IMG/VR virus record: IMGVR_UViG_3300020404_000119
Location: 1 to 21,411 of that record
Strand: one strand, 5' to 3'
Length of the DNA: 21,411 nt
DNA from: a virus
Shown piece by piece: positions 1-6,486 of the stretch (position 1 is the first letter of the stretch; each line of letters opens with the position of its first letter). Position numbers and translations under genes: made by a program. The notes under the pieces were generated by a model. It worked only from the letters and a program-made list of their open reading frames with translations, did no database searches and was not told the origin of the DNA.

Positions 1-489
1 AATTGTAATGTTAACCCTAATACATTCTCTTTTAGATTGGGCACATGCCTGAGACACATTCATTGTCTTACCATTACCAGAAAGACCAGTAACAAAGATA
101 GGATAAAATTGTTTACTAGAAACAATAGATTTAATATCTTTGAAATAACCCCATGACACGAATACAGGATCCACATCAGGAACTATATTACCAGTTAGAC
201 TTGAAACAATAAACGCAGCCTGATTAACTGTCTCATTAACAGGTGCGGTTTCAGTTTTGGGTAATTCTGCAATGATATCTTCTTTAACTTTAGGAGAGAT
301 ATCGCCGTCAATAGGAAGAGCATAAACTCCTCTAGAAACTTTGAATTGGTCTTGTTTTAACCAACTTGGATTTTTGATATTACCAATCTTGATAAAATCG
401 TTAATTTCACTTCTAGTTAAATTAGTTTTCTTGTAATGTTTATATAACAATTCAACTTGATTTAACTGTTCATTATTTAATGTAGTCAT
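1..489 (-). CDS. CobS/MoxR-like AAA+ ATPase, N-terminal part (cut by window edge)
   Basis: Frame open from an ATG at 489 to the window edge (163 codons, no stop), so the C-terminal part is missing. Residues about 25-60 form a small N-terminal domain (LTR...NPSWL...RGVYALP) that recurs in the small protein at 664-939. After a variable linker comes an AAA+ core with Walker A GLSGNGKT at residues 135-142; Walker B and the sensors lie beyond the window. The Walker A, the architecture and the neighbouring CobT-like VWA protein match the CobS-type ATPases common in marine T4-like phages. By analogy with AAA+/VWA pairs it probably remodels a protein or metal complex; cobalt chelation itself is not shown. 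The ATG has a good ribosome site (AAAGGTG, 4 bases upstream) and lies behind a perfect sigma-70 promoter. Other MoxR-family members are possible. Confidence 0.8.
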   Translation of the reverse strand, partial: MTTLNNEQLNQVELLYKHYKKTNLTRSEINDFIKIGNIKNPSWLKQDQFKVSRGVYALPIDGDISPKVKEDIIAELPKTETAPVNETVNQAAFIVSSLTGNIVPDVDPVFVSWGYFKDIKSIVSSKQFYPIFVTGLSGNGKTMNVSQACAQSKRECIRVNITI

Positions 490-511
490 AATTCACCTTT
501 GTTTTTTTCAT
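473..511 (-). other. Possible 12-codon upstream ORF overlapping the ATPase start
   Basis: An ATG at 511-509 opens the reading frame MKKTKVNYDYIK and stops with TAA at 473, overlapping the ATPase start (489) in another frame. It sits about 12 bases after the -10 box, the same geometry as the start codon of the CobT-like gene behind its similar promoter. The 16-base block TATATTATGAAAAAAA is identical at both places. It may be a leader peptide, or the relic of a duplicated promoter plus gene start. It has no ribosome site of its own. Confidence 0.25.
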
Positions 512-522
512 AATATACATAT

Positions 523-551
523 ATTATATCGAACTTTGCATAGCATGTCAA
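523..551 (-). promoter_or_regulatory. Consensus sigma-70 promoter for the CobS-like ATPase
   Basis: On the minus strand TTGACA (551-546) is followed by a 17-base spacer and a perfect TATAAT (528-523). Transcription should start near 516, giving a leader of about 27 bases with an AAAGGTG ribosome site. The block GGAATAATGCTTGACAT around the -35 box is identical to that of the promoter before the CobT-like gene, so the two genes are probably expressed together, likely early by host polymerase. Confidence 0.8.
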
Positions 552-590
552 GCATTATTCCCATTTATTCCAGATTATTCCAGATAAATG

Positions 591-608
591 TGTTGTATTT
601 TTACAACA
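591..608. repeat. Inverted repeat TGTTGTA-TTTT-TACAACA
   Basis: Perfect 7-base arms around a 4-base loop, about 40 bases upstream of the -35 box of the ATPase promoter. It is the first of three inverted repeats packed between the small gene and that promoter. It could be an operator or a transcript hairpin; nothing in the sequence decides between these. Confidence 0.4.
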
Positions 609-617
609 ATATAACAA

Positions 618-641
618 ATATGGGGGTTTTGCCCCCCATAT
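618..641 (-). terminator. Probable hairpin terminator after the small CobS-domain gene
   Basis: ATATGGGGG (618-626) and CCCCCATAT (633-641) make a perfect 9-base-pair stem with a 6-base loop. On the minus strand it lies 23 bases after the stop codon of the small gene and is followed by ATTTGTTAT rather than a clean T tract, so termination may be partial. Its G/C blocks stand out in very AT-rich surroundings. It would separate the CobT-like/small-gene transcript from the ATPase transcript. Confidence 0.5.
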
Positions 642-650
642 CAACTTTTG

Positions 651-666
651 TAATGTTATAACATTA
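651..666. repeat. 16-base perfect palindrome over a stop codon
   Basis: TAATGTTATAACATTA is self-complementary over its full length with no spacer. It covers the TAA stop codon (666-664) of the small gene. A palindrome of this kind is a typical shape for a dimeric DNA-binding protein site, but AT-rich sequence also forms such palindromes by chance. Confidence 0.35.
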
Positions 667-939
667 CTCACTATCAGAAACAGCCCCAATTTGTGGCATT
701 TCAGATTGTGATACATCAGCAACTTCAGCAACTTTCTCTAACGAAGGTAAAGAATAACTGCCTCTGCCCAATCTGTATGATTGATTTTTCATCAACCAAG
801 CAGGTTTAGTGATACCGAGTTTACTTTGAAGCGATATAATATCTTTTCTAGTAATCTCAGAAGTAAAGCCCTCTTCATTTGCCATTTTAACAAATGCTTC
901 TTGAGCTGGTTTTAGTGTAACTTTAGTTGTATTTTCCAT
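664..939 (-). CDS. Small protein sharing the N-terminal domain of the CobS-like ATPase
   Basis: Encodes 91 residues from the ATG at 939, chosen because AAAAGGAA lies about 7 bases upstream; an in-frame TTG at 957 would overlap that ribosome site. No enzyme motif is seen. The middle (ITRKDIISLQSKLGITKPAWL, then GRGSYSLP) aligns with residues 25-60 of the CobS-like ATPase (LTRSEI...NIKNPSWL...RGVYALP): shared Thr-Arg, Ile, Pro, Trp-Leu, Arg-Gly, Tyr and Leu-Pro. It is therefore a stand-alone copy of that domain, lying 30 bases after the CobT-like gene and before the ATPase. A competitor or adaptor for the ATPase-VWA interaction is a reasonable guess. The domain is not one I can name. Confidence 0.75.
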   Translation of the reverse strand: MENTTKVTLKPAQEAFVKMANEEGFTSEITRKDIISLQSKLGITKPAWLMKNQSYRLGRGSYSLPSLEKVAEVADVSQSEMPQIGAVSDSE

Positions 940-969
940 TATAATATTCCTTTTCAATTAATACAAATT

Positions 970-3387
970 TTAAGCGACTTGAGAAATAAATTTATTCAAC
1001 ACAACTCTACTATCTTTGTTTTGTTTTAAAGTAGAAGTGAAGAGTCTTTTTATTTCACTCTTTTTAGCATTCTCAGATGGTGTCGCCATTTGACCATCTG
1101 ACACTTGCAGATTACCCCCAGCAAGGAGATAAAATTCATCATAAGCAGTATTGTCTTTTACTACTAAACATTTATTTTTTCTATACTCTTGATTAATTTT
1201 TTTTCTATCATATATTTTTACGCCTTTGTCATATGAATATGAAGGAAAGTATTTGTCAATTGTATATCTATCAATTGTTTTACCACTTGAGATATAGAAA
1301 CCTAATACTTTAGTACCAGTTCTTTCTCTTAAAGCGTCAAGCAATTGGTCTGTCATTTCTCTTTGTCTTTCGATATAATATTCTTTTTTAGTTTTAGTAT
1401 CTCTTAAAACTATTTGATTATCATAACCAGTTCTAAAGATATAGTAACCACCTTTTTGTTGAGTCAGATATTTATTCTTGATATCTTCTTCACTAACATT
1501 AAACGTAGCGTATCTATCGTTACCATCAGAACAGCCATCAGTTAAAAAGATTGTATTCATTTTATCAATAGCATATTTTTTTCTGAAAGCACTAACCATT
1601 GGCATTGCAGCCATAACACAATCATTAAGAGGCGTTGAACATAACCCATAACCAACTGGTTGTGTAGGCAAGTTATGTATGTAACTTCTTAAAGCAGAAT
1701 ACTTGTCATATTCAGCATCGTCCATATTGTGCCATTTTCTTCTAGAAAAATACATTGAACTATCATATCTTTCAGCAAGTAAGAATAAGTTAATCATACC
1801 TTTTTCATATTCTTTAGCGTTCATTCTAGAAGACACAAAGTTTAAAAGTCTCAATCTTTCGTCAACTGTTACGTCACCTTCTTGATATGCAGGGTATCTT
1901 TTATTCTCAGCAGTAATATGTTTAGCATTTGAATCCCAAGCACTATGAGAACTATCATTACAGAAAGCATATACTTCAAAAGGTATATTTACTTTTTGAC
2001 AAAACATTGTTAAATTCATTAACTGGTGAATAGTAGGAGTTAGTTTGTCAGCCATACTACCTGACCAGTCTATGAACATCATCATACCGTGATTTTTGCC
2101 ATCAGGTGTGATTGCCATTCTTTTAAAGATATCATCATTATATTTGTAACTATGTAATTTAAGTGGGTCGATAACACCAGACTTATCTTGTTTAGTTCTA
2201 GAATAAGCAGAAGCAGCCTTTTTCATTTCATATTCTTTTACCATGTATGAAACTTTTTTAGACTGGTCTTTATTGAATTGTCTGTATCTAGAAATCAATT
2301 GAGTTATAGACCTTTGTTGAGACTTAGTATCATTCTCACTTAGATAAGCATTATTGTATACTTTGTCAAAATCTTTTAATACAGTTTTATAGTCAACAAT
2401 ATAATCATTAACATTTTTGTAATTGTGAATATTGATGTACTCATTGTTTTTAGATTTAGGGTCTAGTAACTGTTCTTTTTTATCTTCCCAAGACTGGTCT
2501 GTCTCAGCAGAAACTTCTTCAAACGGTGCAACTGGTTTAGAAGCACTAGCATGTAATTCTTCATCTGATTGTTGACCAGAAGAAGGCATAGCAGGTTCTT
2601 CTTTAGCATCTACTTCTTCTTCTTCTTTGTCGGAATCATTACTAGTACCCATTGTACTATCATTGTTTGTCTCTTCTTCTTCTGAATCTTCGTCATCATC
2701 ATCATAATCTTCATTATCATCATAATCAGAATCACCGTCATCATGGTCATCAAAAGAATTCATTTGCATTTCTTCTTCTTTATCTTTTTCTTCCTGTTCT
2801 TCTTTACAATATTTTGATAACTCGTCAGCGAGTTCAATCACATCTTCAAAAGTCTCTAACTTTTCCATTCTAGAAACTACATCTTTTTCATAAGCATCTT
2901 TGAATACAACAGGACTTTCTACATGAGAAGATTTAAAATGAATATTTAATCTGTCAATAAGAAGCATATCATTAAGGTCTACATCTTTTGTACCAAAGAA
3001 ATCATTATTAATAAGGTCTCTATAACCTCTAATAAATGATTGTGATAAACCAGGATATTTTCTTTTGATTAATTTTTCTATTCTTGCATCTTCGATAACA
3101 TTGCAAAATGACTTTGGTATATTTCTTTCTACAACAGCATTTTCCCAACCATCTTGTGGAGTAAATAATGCATGACCAACTTCATGTGCAATTAATAAAT
3201 CTGTAATGTCTTCATTCATATCTTTCCAGATAGGTAAGACAAGTAGTCTAGATTTTACATCAAAATAAGCAGTCTTTACTTTTTTGTGTTCTACTGATAT
3301 GTTTTCAGTAGCAAGTAACTTTGCAAGATACGATTTTGCACTCTTATTGATATTTGTTTTTTTCAATGTATTCTCACTTTTTTTCAT
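970..3387 (-). CDS. CobT-like VWA protein with metallopeptidase-like HEVGH motif
   Basis: The product has 805 residues. Near the N-terminus is a zinc-peptidase-like motif HEVGH (residues 68-72) followed by NVIEDARIE (96-104), a plausible third ligand region. Residues about 196-265 are a strongly acidic low-complexity stretch rich in Asp, Glu and Ser. The C-terminal part is a von Willebrand A domain with a MIDAS motif DWSGSM (440-445). Peptidase-like motif, acidic linker and VWA domain are the layout of CobT-like proteins in marine T4-like phages, which occur with a CobS-like AAA+ ATPase; that gene is two genes downstream here. The function in phages is unknown, and cobalamin synthesis is not implied. 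The start ATG at 3387 has no ribosome site and lies only about 12 bases after a -10 box. Sure of the domains, unsure of the role. Confidence 0.85.
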   Translation of the reverse strand: MKKSENTLKKTNINKSAKSYLAKLLATENISVEHKKVKTAYFDVKSRLLVLPIWKDMNEDITDLLIAHEVGHALFTPQDGWENAVVERNIPKSFCNVIEDARIEKLIKRKYPGLSQSFIRGYRDLINNDFFGTKDVDLNDMLLIDRLNIHFKSSHVESPVVFKDAYEKDVVSRMEKLETFEDVIELADELSKYCKEEQEEKDKEEEMQMNSFDDHDDGDSDYDDNEDYDDDDEDSEEEETNNDSTMGTSNDSDKEEEEVDAKEEPAMPSSGQQSDEELHASASKPVAPFEEVSAETDQSWEDKKEQLLDPKSKNNEYINIHNYKNVNDYIVDYKTVLKDFDKVYNNAYLSENDTKSQQRSITQLISRYRQFNKDQSKKVSYMVKEYEMKKAASAYSRTKQDKSGVIDPLKLHSYKYNDDIFKRMAITPDGKNHGMMMFIDWSGSMADKLTPTIHQLMNLTMFCQKVNIPFEVYAFCNDSSHSAWDSNAKHITAENKRYPAYQEGDVTVDERLRLLNFVSSRMNAKEYEKGMINLFLLAERYDSSMYFSRRKWHNMDDAEYDKYSALRSYIHNLPTQPVGYGLCSTPLNDCVMAAMPMVSAFRKKYAIDKMNTIFLTDGCSDGNDRYATFNVSEEDIKNKYLTQQKGGYYIFRTGYDNQIVLRDTKTKKEYYIERQREMTDQLLDALRERTGTKVLGFYISSGKTIDRYTIDKYFPSYSYDKGVKIYDRKKINQEYRKNKCLVVKDNTAYDEFYLLAGGNLQVSDGQMATPSENAKKSEIKRLFTSTLKQNKDSRVVLNKFISQVA

Positions 3388-3398
3388 AATATAAGTAT

Positions 3399-3427
3399 AT
3401 GCTACTGTACTTTGGCATATATGTCAA
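3399..3427 (-). promoter_or_regulatory. Sigma-70 promoter immediately before the CobT-like gene
   Basis: TTGACA (3427-3422), a 17-base spacer and TAGCAT (3404-3399) on the minus strand. The start codon follows 11 bases after the -10 box, so the mRNA would have a leader of only about 4-5 bases. The upstream block GGAATAATGCTTGACAT and the downstream block TATATTATGAAAAAAA are both repeated at the ATPase promoter (523-551). Confidence 0.65.
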
Positions 3428-3494
3428 GCATTATTCCATCTTTTTTGGAACTTTTTTTACTCGCAATATTTCCGTTTCTCTGTAACATACTATT

Positions 3495-3523
3495 AAGCTA
3501 CATGAGTTGGGCATGTATGTCAA
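3495..3523 (-). promoter_or_regulatory. Second, upstream sigma-70-like promoter for the CobT-like gene
   Basis: CGCTTGACATACATGCCC on the minus strand resembles the next promoter (TGCTTGACATATATGCC). With a 17-base spacer the -10 box is TAGCTT, a weak match. It gives a tandem pair in the 200-base gap between the methyltransferase and the CobT-like gene. Its -35 box is better supported than its -10 box. Confidence 0.4.
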
Positions 3524-3555
3524 GCGTTTTTTGGTACTTTTTGTGGAATAATTTC

Positions 3556-3572
3556 CCCTTGTTTTTCAAGGG
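3556..3572 (-). terminator. Weak hairpin after the methyltransferase gene
   Basis: CCCTTG and CAAGGG pair around a 5-base loop (3562-3566), 16 bases after the methyltransferase stop. On the minus strand it is followed by GAAATTATT, without a real T tract. It could be a weak terminator or an mRNA 3'-end stabiliser. Confidence 0.35.
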
Positions 3573-3587
3573 TTTAGATGATTTTGA

Positions 3588-4667
3588 CTACTTTTTGAAG
3601 ATAAAAGTGGGTTCAAATTTGCGACCTGAGACGTTAGGTCTCTGATATTCGCCCATATATTGTTGTTTTTGTTTAGTTTCTTTAGTATCACCATCTAGTG
3701 TAGATACGGCAGAGCCCCCTTGTTGAGTACTCAGAGACAACCACCATGTATCTGTATGTTCGAAACCTACTGATTTTGCAAGTGATACTGTATCTTCTTC
3801 AAATGTCTTATATTGTTTAGTATTTGCGACATTGAGTGCAAGATACTTGCCAGTTTTAAGACCTTTATATGCATTGGCAATCGTCTGTTTTAGAAACTTC
3901 TCTTTCCAGATTTCAGACGTATCAAACTTAATACTTGATTGTTCTGGTTCATCACCATATGCTTCCCAACCAAAGTAAGGTGGACTTGTAAATACGAAAT
4001 CTAGACTTTCATCTTCTGGTATAAATGTTTCACTACCTTGTCTATGAAGATAATAGTTATTGTGTGAGTTACCAAAAGTTTTACAAATTTCTGATAACCC
4101 TTTGTAAGTAGGAATACAAGGGTCAGTACCGATATAGTTTACCCCAGCTGCAATCGCACCGAGCAATCGACCACCATAACCCATACTTGGATCCCATACT
4201 GTACCTGCAACTGTACCTTCTAGTGGACTATCTTTATCTACAAATACATCATATAAGGCTGCGGCTGCAGTAGGTCTAAAATTAGAAACCATTTGAGTGC
4301 CACTATATCTTCTTAACATAGAACGCATATCTGAATCTGTAATCATGTGAGCAGCTTTCTTTTGAAAGAATGTACCTGATAATATTTTATTTAATCCTTT
4401 TTTAAGATGTTCTTCATCTTCCCATATTTCCATAGGTGTTTTCATCTTACCACATTTTATACCCCATGCGTGTTCCATATATGACCATGCAAGATTAAGA
4501 CCATGTGCTGATTGACCTATAATTTTATTCTTTCTATCAATAAGTGTATCTCGTCTAAAGTTTACTAGACTATTAAATATATCATTACGCCATTCTTTAC
4601 TTGTAGGGTAGTAAGGAAAACCTCTTTGTTTCCATTCATCATGTACTTGTTGAATATTATCTGTCAT
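3588..4667 (-). CDS. SAM-dependent DNA methyltransferase (amino type, TSPPYF)
   Basis: The product has 359 residues. A SAM-binding motif I-like segment DPSMGYGGR lies at residues 159-167, an acidic motif TDP at 181-183, and the catalytic motif IV TSPPYF at 227-232. The order motif I then motif IV about 60 residues later, with no large insertion, is that of gamma-type amino methyltransferases. The TSPPY form occurs in N4-cytosine and some N6-adenine enzymes, so the target base is undecided. The first 130 residues are an extra domain, perhaps for target recognition. No restriction endonuclease is adjacent, so an orphan phage methylase protecting its DNA or marking it for regulation is likely. 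The start overlaps the end of the upstream GNAT gene by 11 bases, which suggests translational coupling. Confidence 0.8.
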   Translation of the reverse strand: MTDNIQQVHDEWKQRGFPYYPTSKEWRNDIFNSLVNFRRDTLIDRKNKIIGQSAHGLNLAWSYMEHAWGIKCGKMKTPMEIWEDEEHLKKGLNKILSGTFFQKKAAHMITDSDMRSMLRRYSGTQMVSNFRPTAAAALYDVFVDKDSPLEGTVAGTVWDPSMGYGGRLLGAIAAGVNYIGTDPCIPTYKGLSEICKTFGNSHNNYYLHRQGSETFIPEDESLDFVFTSPPYFGWEAYGDEPEQSSIKFDTSEIWKEKFLKQTIANAYKGLKTGKYLALNVANTKQYKTFEEDTVSLAKSVGFEHTDTWWLSLSTQQGGSAVSTLDGDTKETKQKQQYMGEYQRPNVSGRKFEPTFIFKK

Positions 4668-5082
4668 ATAAGTAAACCTCTCCTGGTAGTGTACCTTTTG
4701 CCCATGTTGTTTTGCCCACTAGTTTCATATTATTCTTTATATAAAATTTCTTTGCTATTTCGTTATCACTACGAACACTCAAAAATACTCGTCTTGGTTT
4801 TACAAACTCAAAGAACTTTTGTAGTGCCTGACTTGCTGAACCATTTTTATGTTTAGCTGCTATTTGATGTAGTATACAATCACCTTGTTGAGCAATCACA
4901 TCACCTATTCTTTGTTTTCTTTTATAAAAATTATATGTAATCACTACATCATTATCATATATTAAATTTTCTTTTGCAATCATGCGTTTCATATAATCTG
5001 TACGAATATGTGGAAACCACGTCTTGTGTTGATAAAAGATTTCTTTTACCGATTCAAAGTCTATTTCTTTAGCATGATTCAT
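4657..5082 (-). CDS. GNAT-family acetyltransferase
   Basis: Encodes 141 residues with the GNAT layout: a basic stretch and short loop where acetyl-CoA pyrophosphate binds (KHKNGSASQALQKFFEF, residues about 77-93), then a strand-helix segment LSVRSDNEIAKKFYIKNNMKLVGK typical of the C-terminal half (Asn/Asp-x-x-Ala-x-x-Phe-Tyr, then Gly). The canonical R/Q-x-x-G-x-G/A loop is poorly kept, so catalytic activity is less certain than the fold. Substrate unknown. It lies in an accessory operon between an oxygenase and a DNA methyltransferase and overlaps the latter. Confidence 0.7.
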   Translation of the reverse strand: MNHAKEIDFESVKEIFYQHKTWFPHIRTDYMKRMIAKENLIYDNDVVITYNFYKRKQRIGDVIAQQGDCILHQIAAKHKNGSASQALQKFFEFVKPRRVFLSVRSDNEIAKKFYIKNNMKLVGKTTWAKGTLPGEVYLYDR

Positions 5083-5105
5083 AATTTATATTCTAACATA
5101 GTTTA

Positions 5106-5720
5106 TCAAGAAAGTAAAGCTCTCATCTTTTCATTAGAGTAGCAATCGGCAACTAGATGTATTCTATCAACGTCACTAGTATTTCGAACAGCATGAGCCT
5201 TTGTAACATCTGTATAGTAATAATGTCCAGATTTTAAAATGTGTTCTGTGCCTTCTTTGTCTTTTGTATTTTCATATAAAGTAAATACCACATTGTCATT
5301 TGTTCTAATTGGCATATGTATTCTGATTATATCACCATCATCAAAACCAATATCTTTGTCTATCTTGTCTGTATGTTTACCAATAACTTTACCTGCTTGT
5401 AATCTCATAAATCTAACTCTCTCAAACTCACATGGCAGTTTTTTAAGCATATCTAATATAGGTTTCATTGTTGTAATTACTGATAGTGTAGTCCATTGTA
5501 ATTTAGTATCTATGTCTACTGAACTCTTTAATACACCAGGTTTTAATATGTCTAAAGGGTGATTACCATATCCGTGTAAAGATACAGCGTCCCAACCACC
5601 TTTTGCATATTTTGTTTTTACGTTCTTAAAGTCCATACCATCGAGATTTGCAGCCACACTATGAAGTATTGAAATGTCGTTGTATGGTTCTATTGATAAT
5701 TCTTTTATTACAGGTCTCAT
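5106..5720 (-). CDS. 2OG-Fe(II) oxygenase, aspartyl/asparaginyl beta-hydroxylase-like
   Basis: The product has 204 residues. The iron facial triad is visible as H116-x-D118 (GKHTDK) and H176 (KAHAVRN), followed by R186 (DRIHLV), placed to bind the 2-oxoglutarate carboxylate. The surrounding pattern (GKHTD..., RIHMPI, GHYYYTDVTKAHAVRN) matches the Asp/Asn hydroxylase family, whose known members hydroxylate protein side chains. Phage members have unknown substrates. It overlaps the upstream GNAT gene by 4 bases (ATGA), so the two are probably translated together. A modifier of host or virion protein is an inference. Confidence 0.8.
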   Translation of the reverse strand: MRPVIKELSIEPYNDISILHSVAANLDGMDFKNVKTKYAKGGWDAVSLHGYGNHPLDILKPGVLKSSVDIDTKLQWTTLSVITTMKPILDMLKKLPCEFERVRFMRLQAGKVIGKHTDKIDKDIGFDDGDIIRIHMPIRTNDNVVFTLYENTKDKEGTEHILKSGHYYYTDVTKAHAVRNTSDVDRIHLVADCYSNEKMRALLS

Positions 5721-6196
5721 ATTTTATACTCAAAATTTTGTGTTGTAGAATTTATATTAATTAACTTAGCACCATTCTTTATATGAAAATGTGTGGCCAT
5801 AGGTGTTAGTGGTGATAAAGTTACTAATTGAGTTATGTGTGCTTTTTCTTTTATATACTCTAATAACTTACTAATAATTTTTCTACCTGCACCTCTTTTT
5901 CTAGACCATACTGTATATGCAACAGCAATTGTTCCAGATTGTTTTGCAGCCTGACTCATGTAATCTAATTCTTTAACTGTAGTCGGAACTTCATTAGTAT
6001 ATGCAACACAAACAATTGCCTCGATATCTTCTTTATATTTTAAACCATAGATTTTTCTATCATTAGATAAACGCCAATGTAAATCTAACTCTGGTCTTAC
6101 AGGATCCTCTGATACATCTATATCTTTTAATTCAACTAACTCTGTACCTTTGAGCCATTTAAAAAAATTGTCAACTCTGTTTTTAAATATTTTCAT
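5717..6196 (-). CDS. GNAT-family acetyltransferase, second copy
   Basis: Encodes 159 residues. The acetyl-CoA binding motif is clear: VAYTVWSRKRGAGRKIISKLLEYIKE (residues about 92-117), with Arg-x-x-Gly-x-Gly/Ala replaced by RKRGAGRK. The C-terminal ATHFHIKNGAKLI is the usual second half. It is not close in sequence to the GNAT gene at 4657-5082, so this is a separate acquisition rather than a recent duplication. It overlaps the gene upstream (6193) and the gene downstream (5720) by 4 bases each. Substrate unknown. Confidence 0.72.
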   Translation of the reverse strand: MKIFKNRVDNFFKWLKGTELVELKDIDVSEDPVRPELDLHWRLSNDRKIYGLKYKEDIEAIVCVAYTNEVPTTVKELDYMSQAAKQSGTIAVAYTVWSRKRGAGRKIISKLLEYIKEKAHITQLVTLSPLTPMATHFHIKNGAKLININSTTQNFEYKI

Positions 6197-6486
6197 TTTT
6201 GCCTCTTTCTAAAATATCTTCGCCATATTGCTGACCTCGTCATTGATACTATGGTAAAAATTATTGCGATTTGGAAGTTCTCAAATATACTAGGATGTAA
6301 ATCAAATAAAGGAAATACTGTAATCTGTATGATGATTGATAAAAAGAAGCCACTACCGACATCTATGACACTTTCTGCAATATCCCTATTAATTTTGATT
6401 TTTAGTGGGAATTGCCGTCTCATAGCCGCCCGCTGGGCGGCGTTAAAGAGCTGTCTGATACTATAGTACCCCCTAATATTAGACAT
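6193..6486 (-). CDS. Small two-helix membrane protein (DUF7220-like)
   Basis: Encodes 97 residues from the ATG at 6486; a TTG at 6498 is also in frame but less likely. Two hydrophobic segments (VIDVGSGFFLSIIIQITVF and FQIAIIFTIVSMTR) are followed by a basic tail (RRYFRKRQK). The pattern FPLFDLHPS...NFQIAIIFTIVSMTRS...RRYF fits, from memory, a short membrane-protein family widespread in phages (DUF7220); function unknown. The first 30 residues (RGYYSIRQLFNAAQRAAMRRQFP) are encoded by unusually GC-rich DNA with a perfect inverted repeat and are not typical of the family. Translation may truly begin at an internal ATG (RRQFP...). The first ATG overlaps the deformylase stop by 8 bases. Confidence 0.65.
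   Translation of the reverse strand: MSNIRGYYSIRQLFNAAQRAAMRRQFPLKIKINRDIAESVIDVGSGFFLSIIIQITVFPLFDLHPSIFENFQIAIIFTIVSMTRSAIWRRYFRKRQK
6425..6441 (-). repeat. GC-rich perfect hairpin in an AT-rich genome
   Basis: GCCGCCC and GGGCGGC pair over 7 bases with a 3-base loop (6432-6434). A 10-base palindrome TACTATAGTA (6459-6468) lies just upstream on the transcribed strand. All 17 bases but two are G or C, unlike anything else nearby. It lies inside the 5' part of the membrane-protein frame and may be an RNA element rather than coding sequence. It is not a terminator, because no T tract follows. Confidence 0.5.

Noticed and set aside
562-586. Short direct repeat ATTCCAGAT x2 as a CRISPR or iteron array
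   Set aside because: Only two adjacent short copies without spacers; too little to call an array.
2652-2873. Plus-strand open frame rich in histidine
   Set aside because: It is the reverse reading of the acidic Asp/Glu stretch of the CobT-like gene (GAT/GAC codons read as ATC/GTC or CAT in other frames); no promoter or ribosome site.
970-3387. A cobalamin-synthesis role for the CobS/CobT-like genes
   Set aside because: Only the AAA+/VWA architecture is shared; no other cobalamin gene is present and phage members have no proven chelatase function.
6166-6180. TTGACA on the minus strand near the start of the second GNAT gene
   Set aside because: No -10 box at 16-18 bases downstream; it is inside coding sequence.
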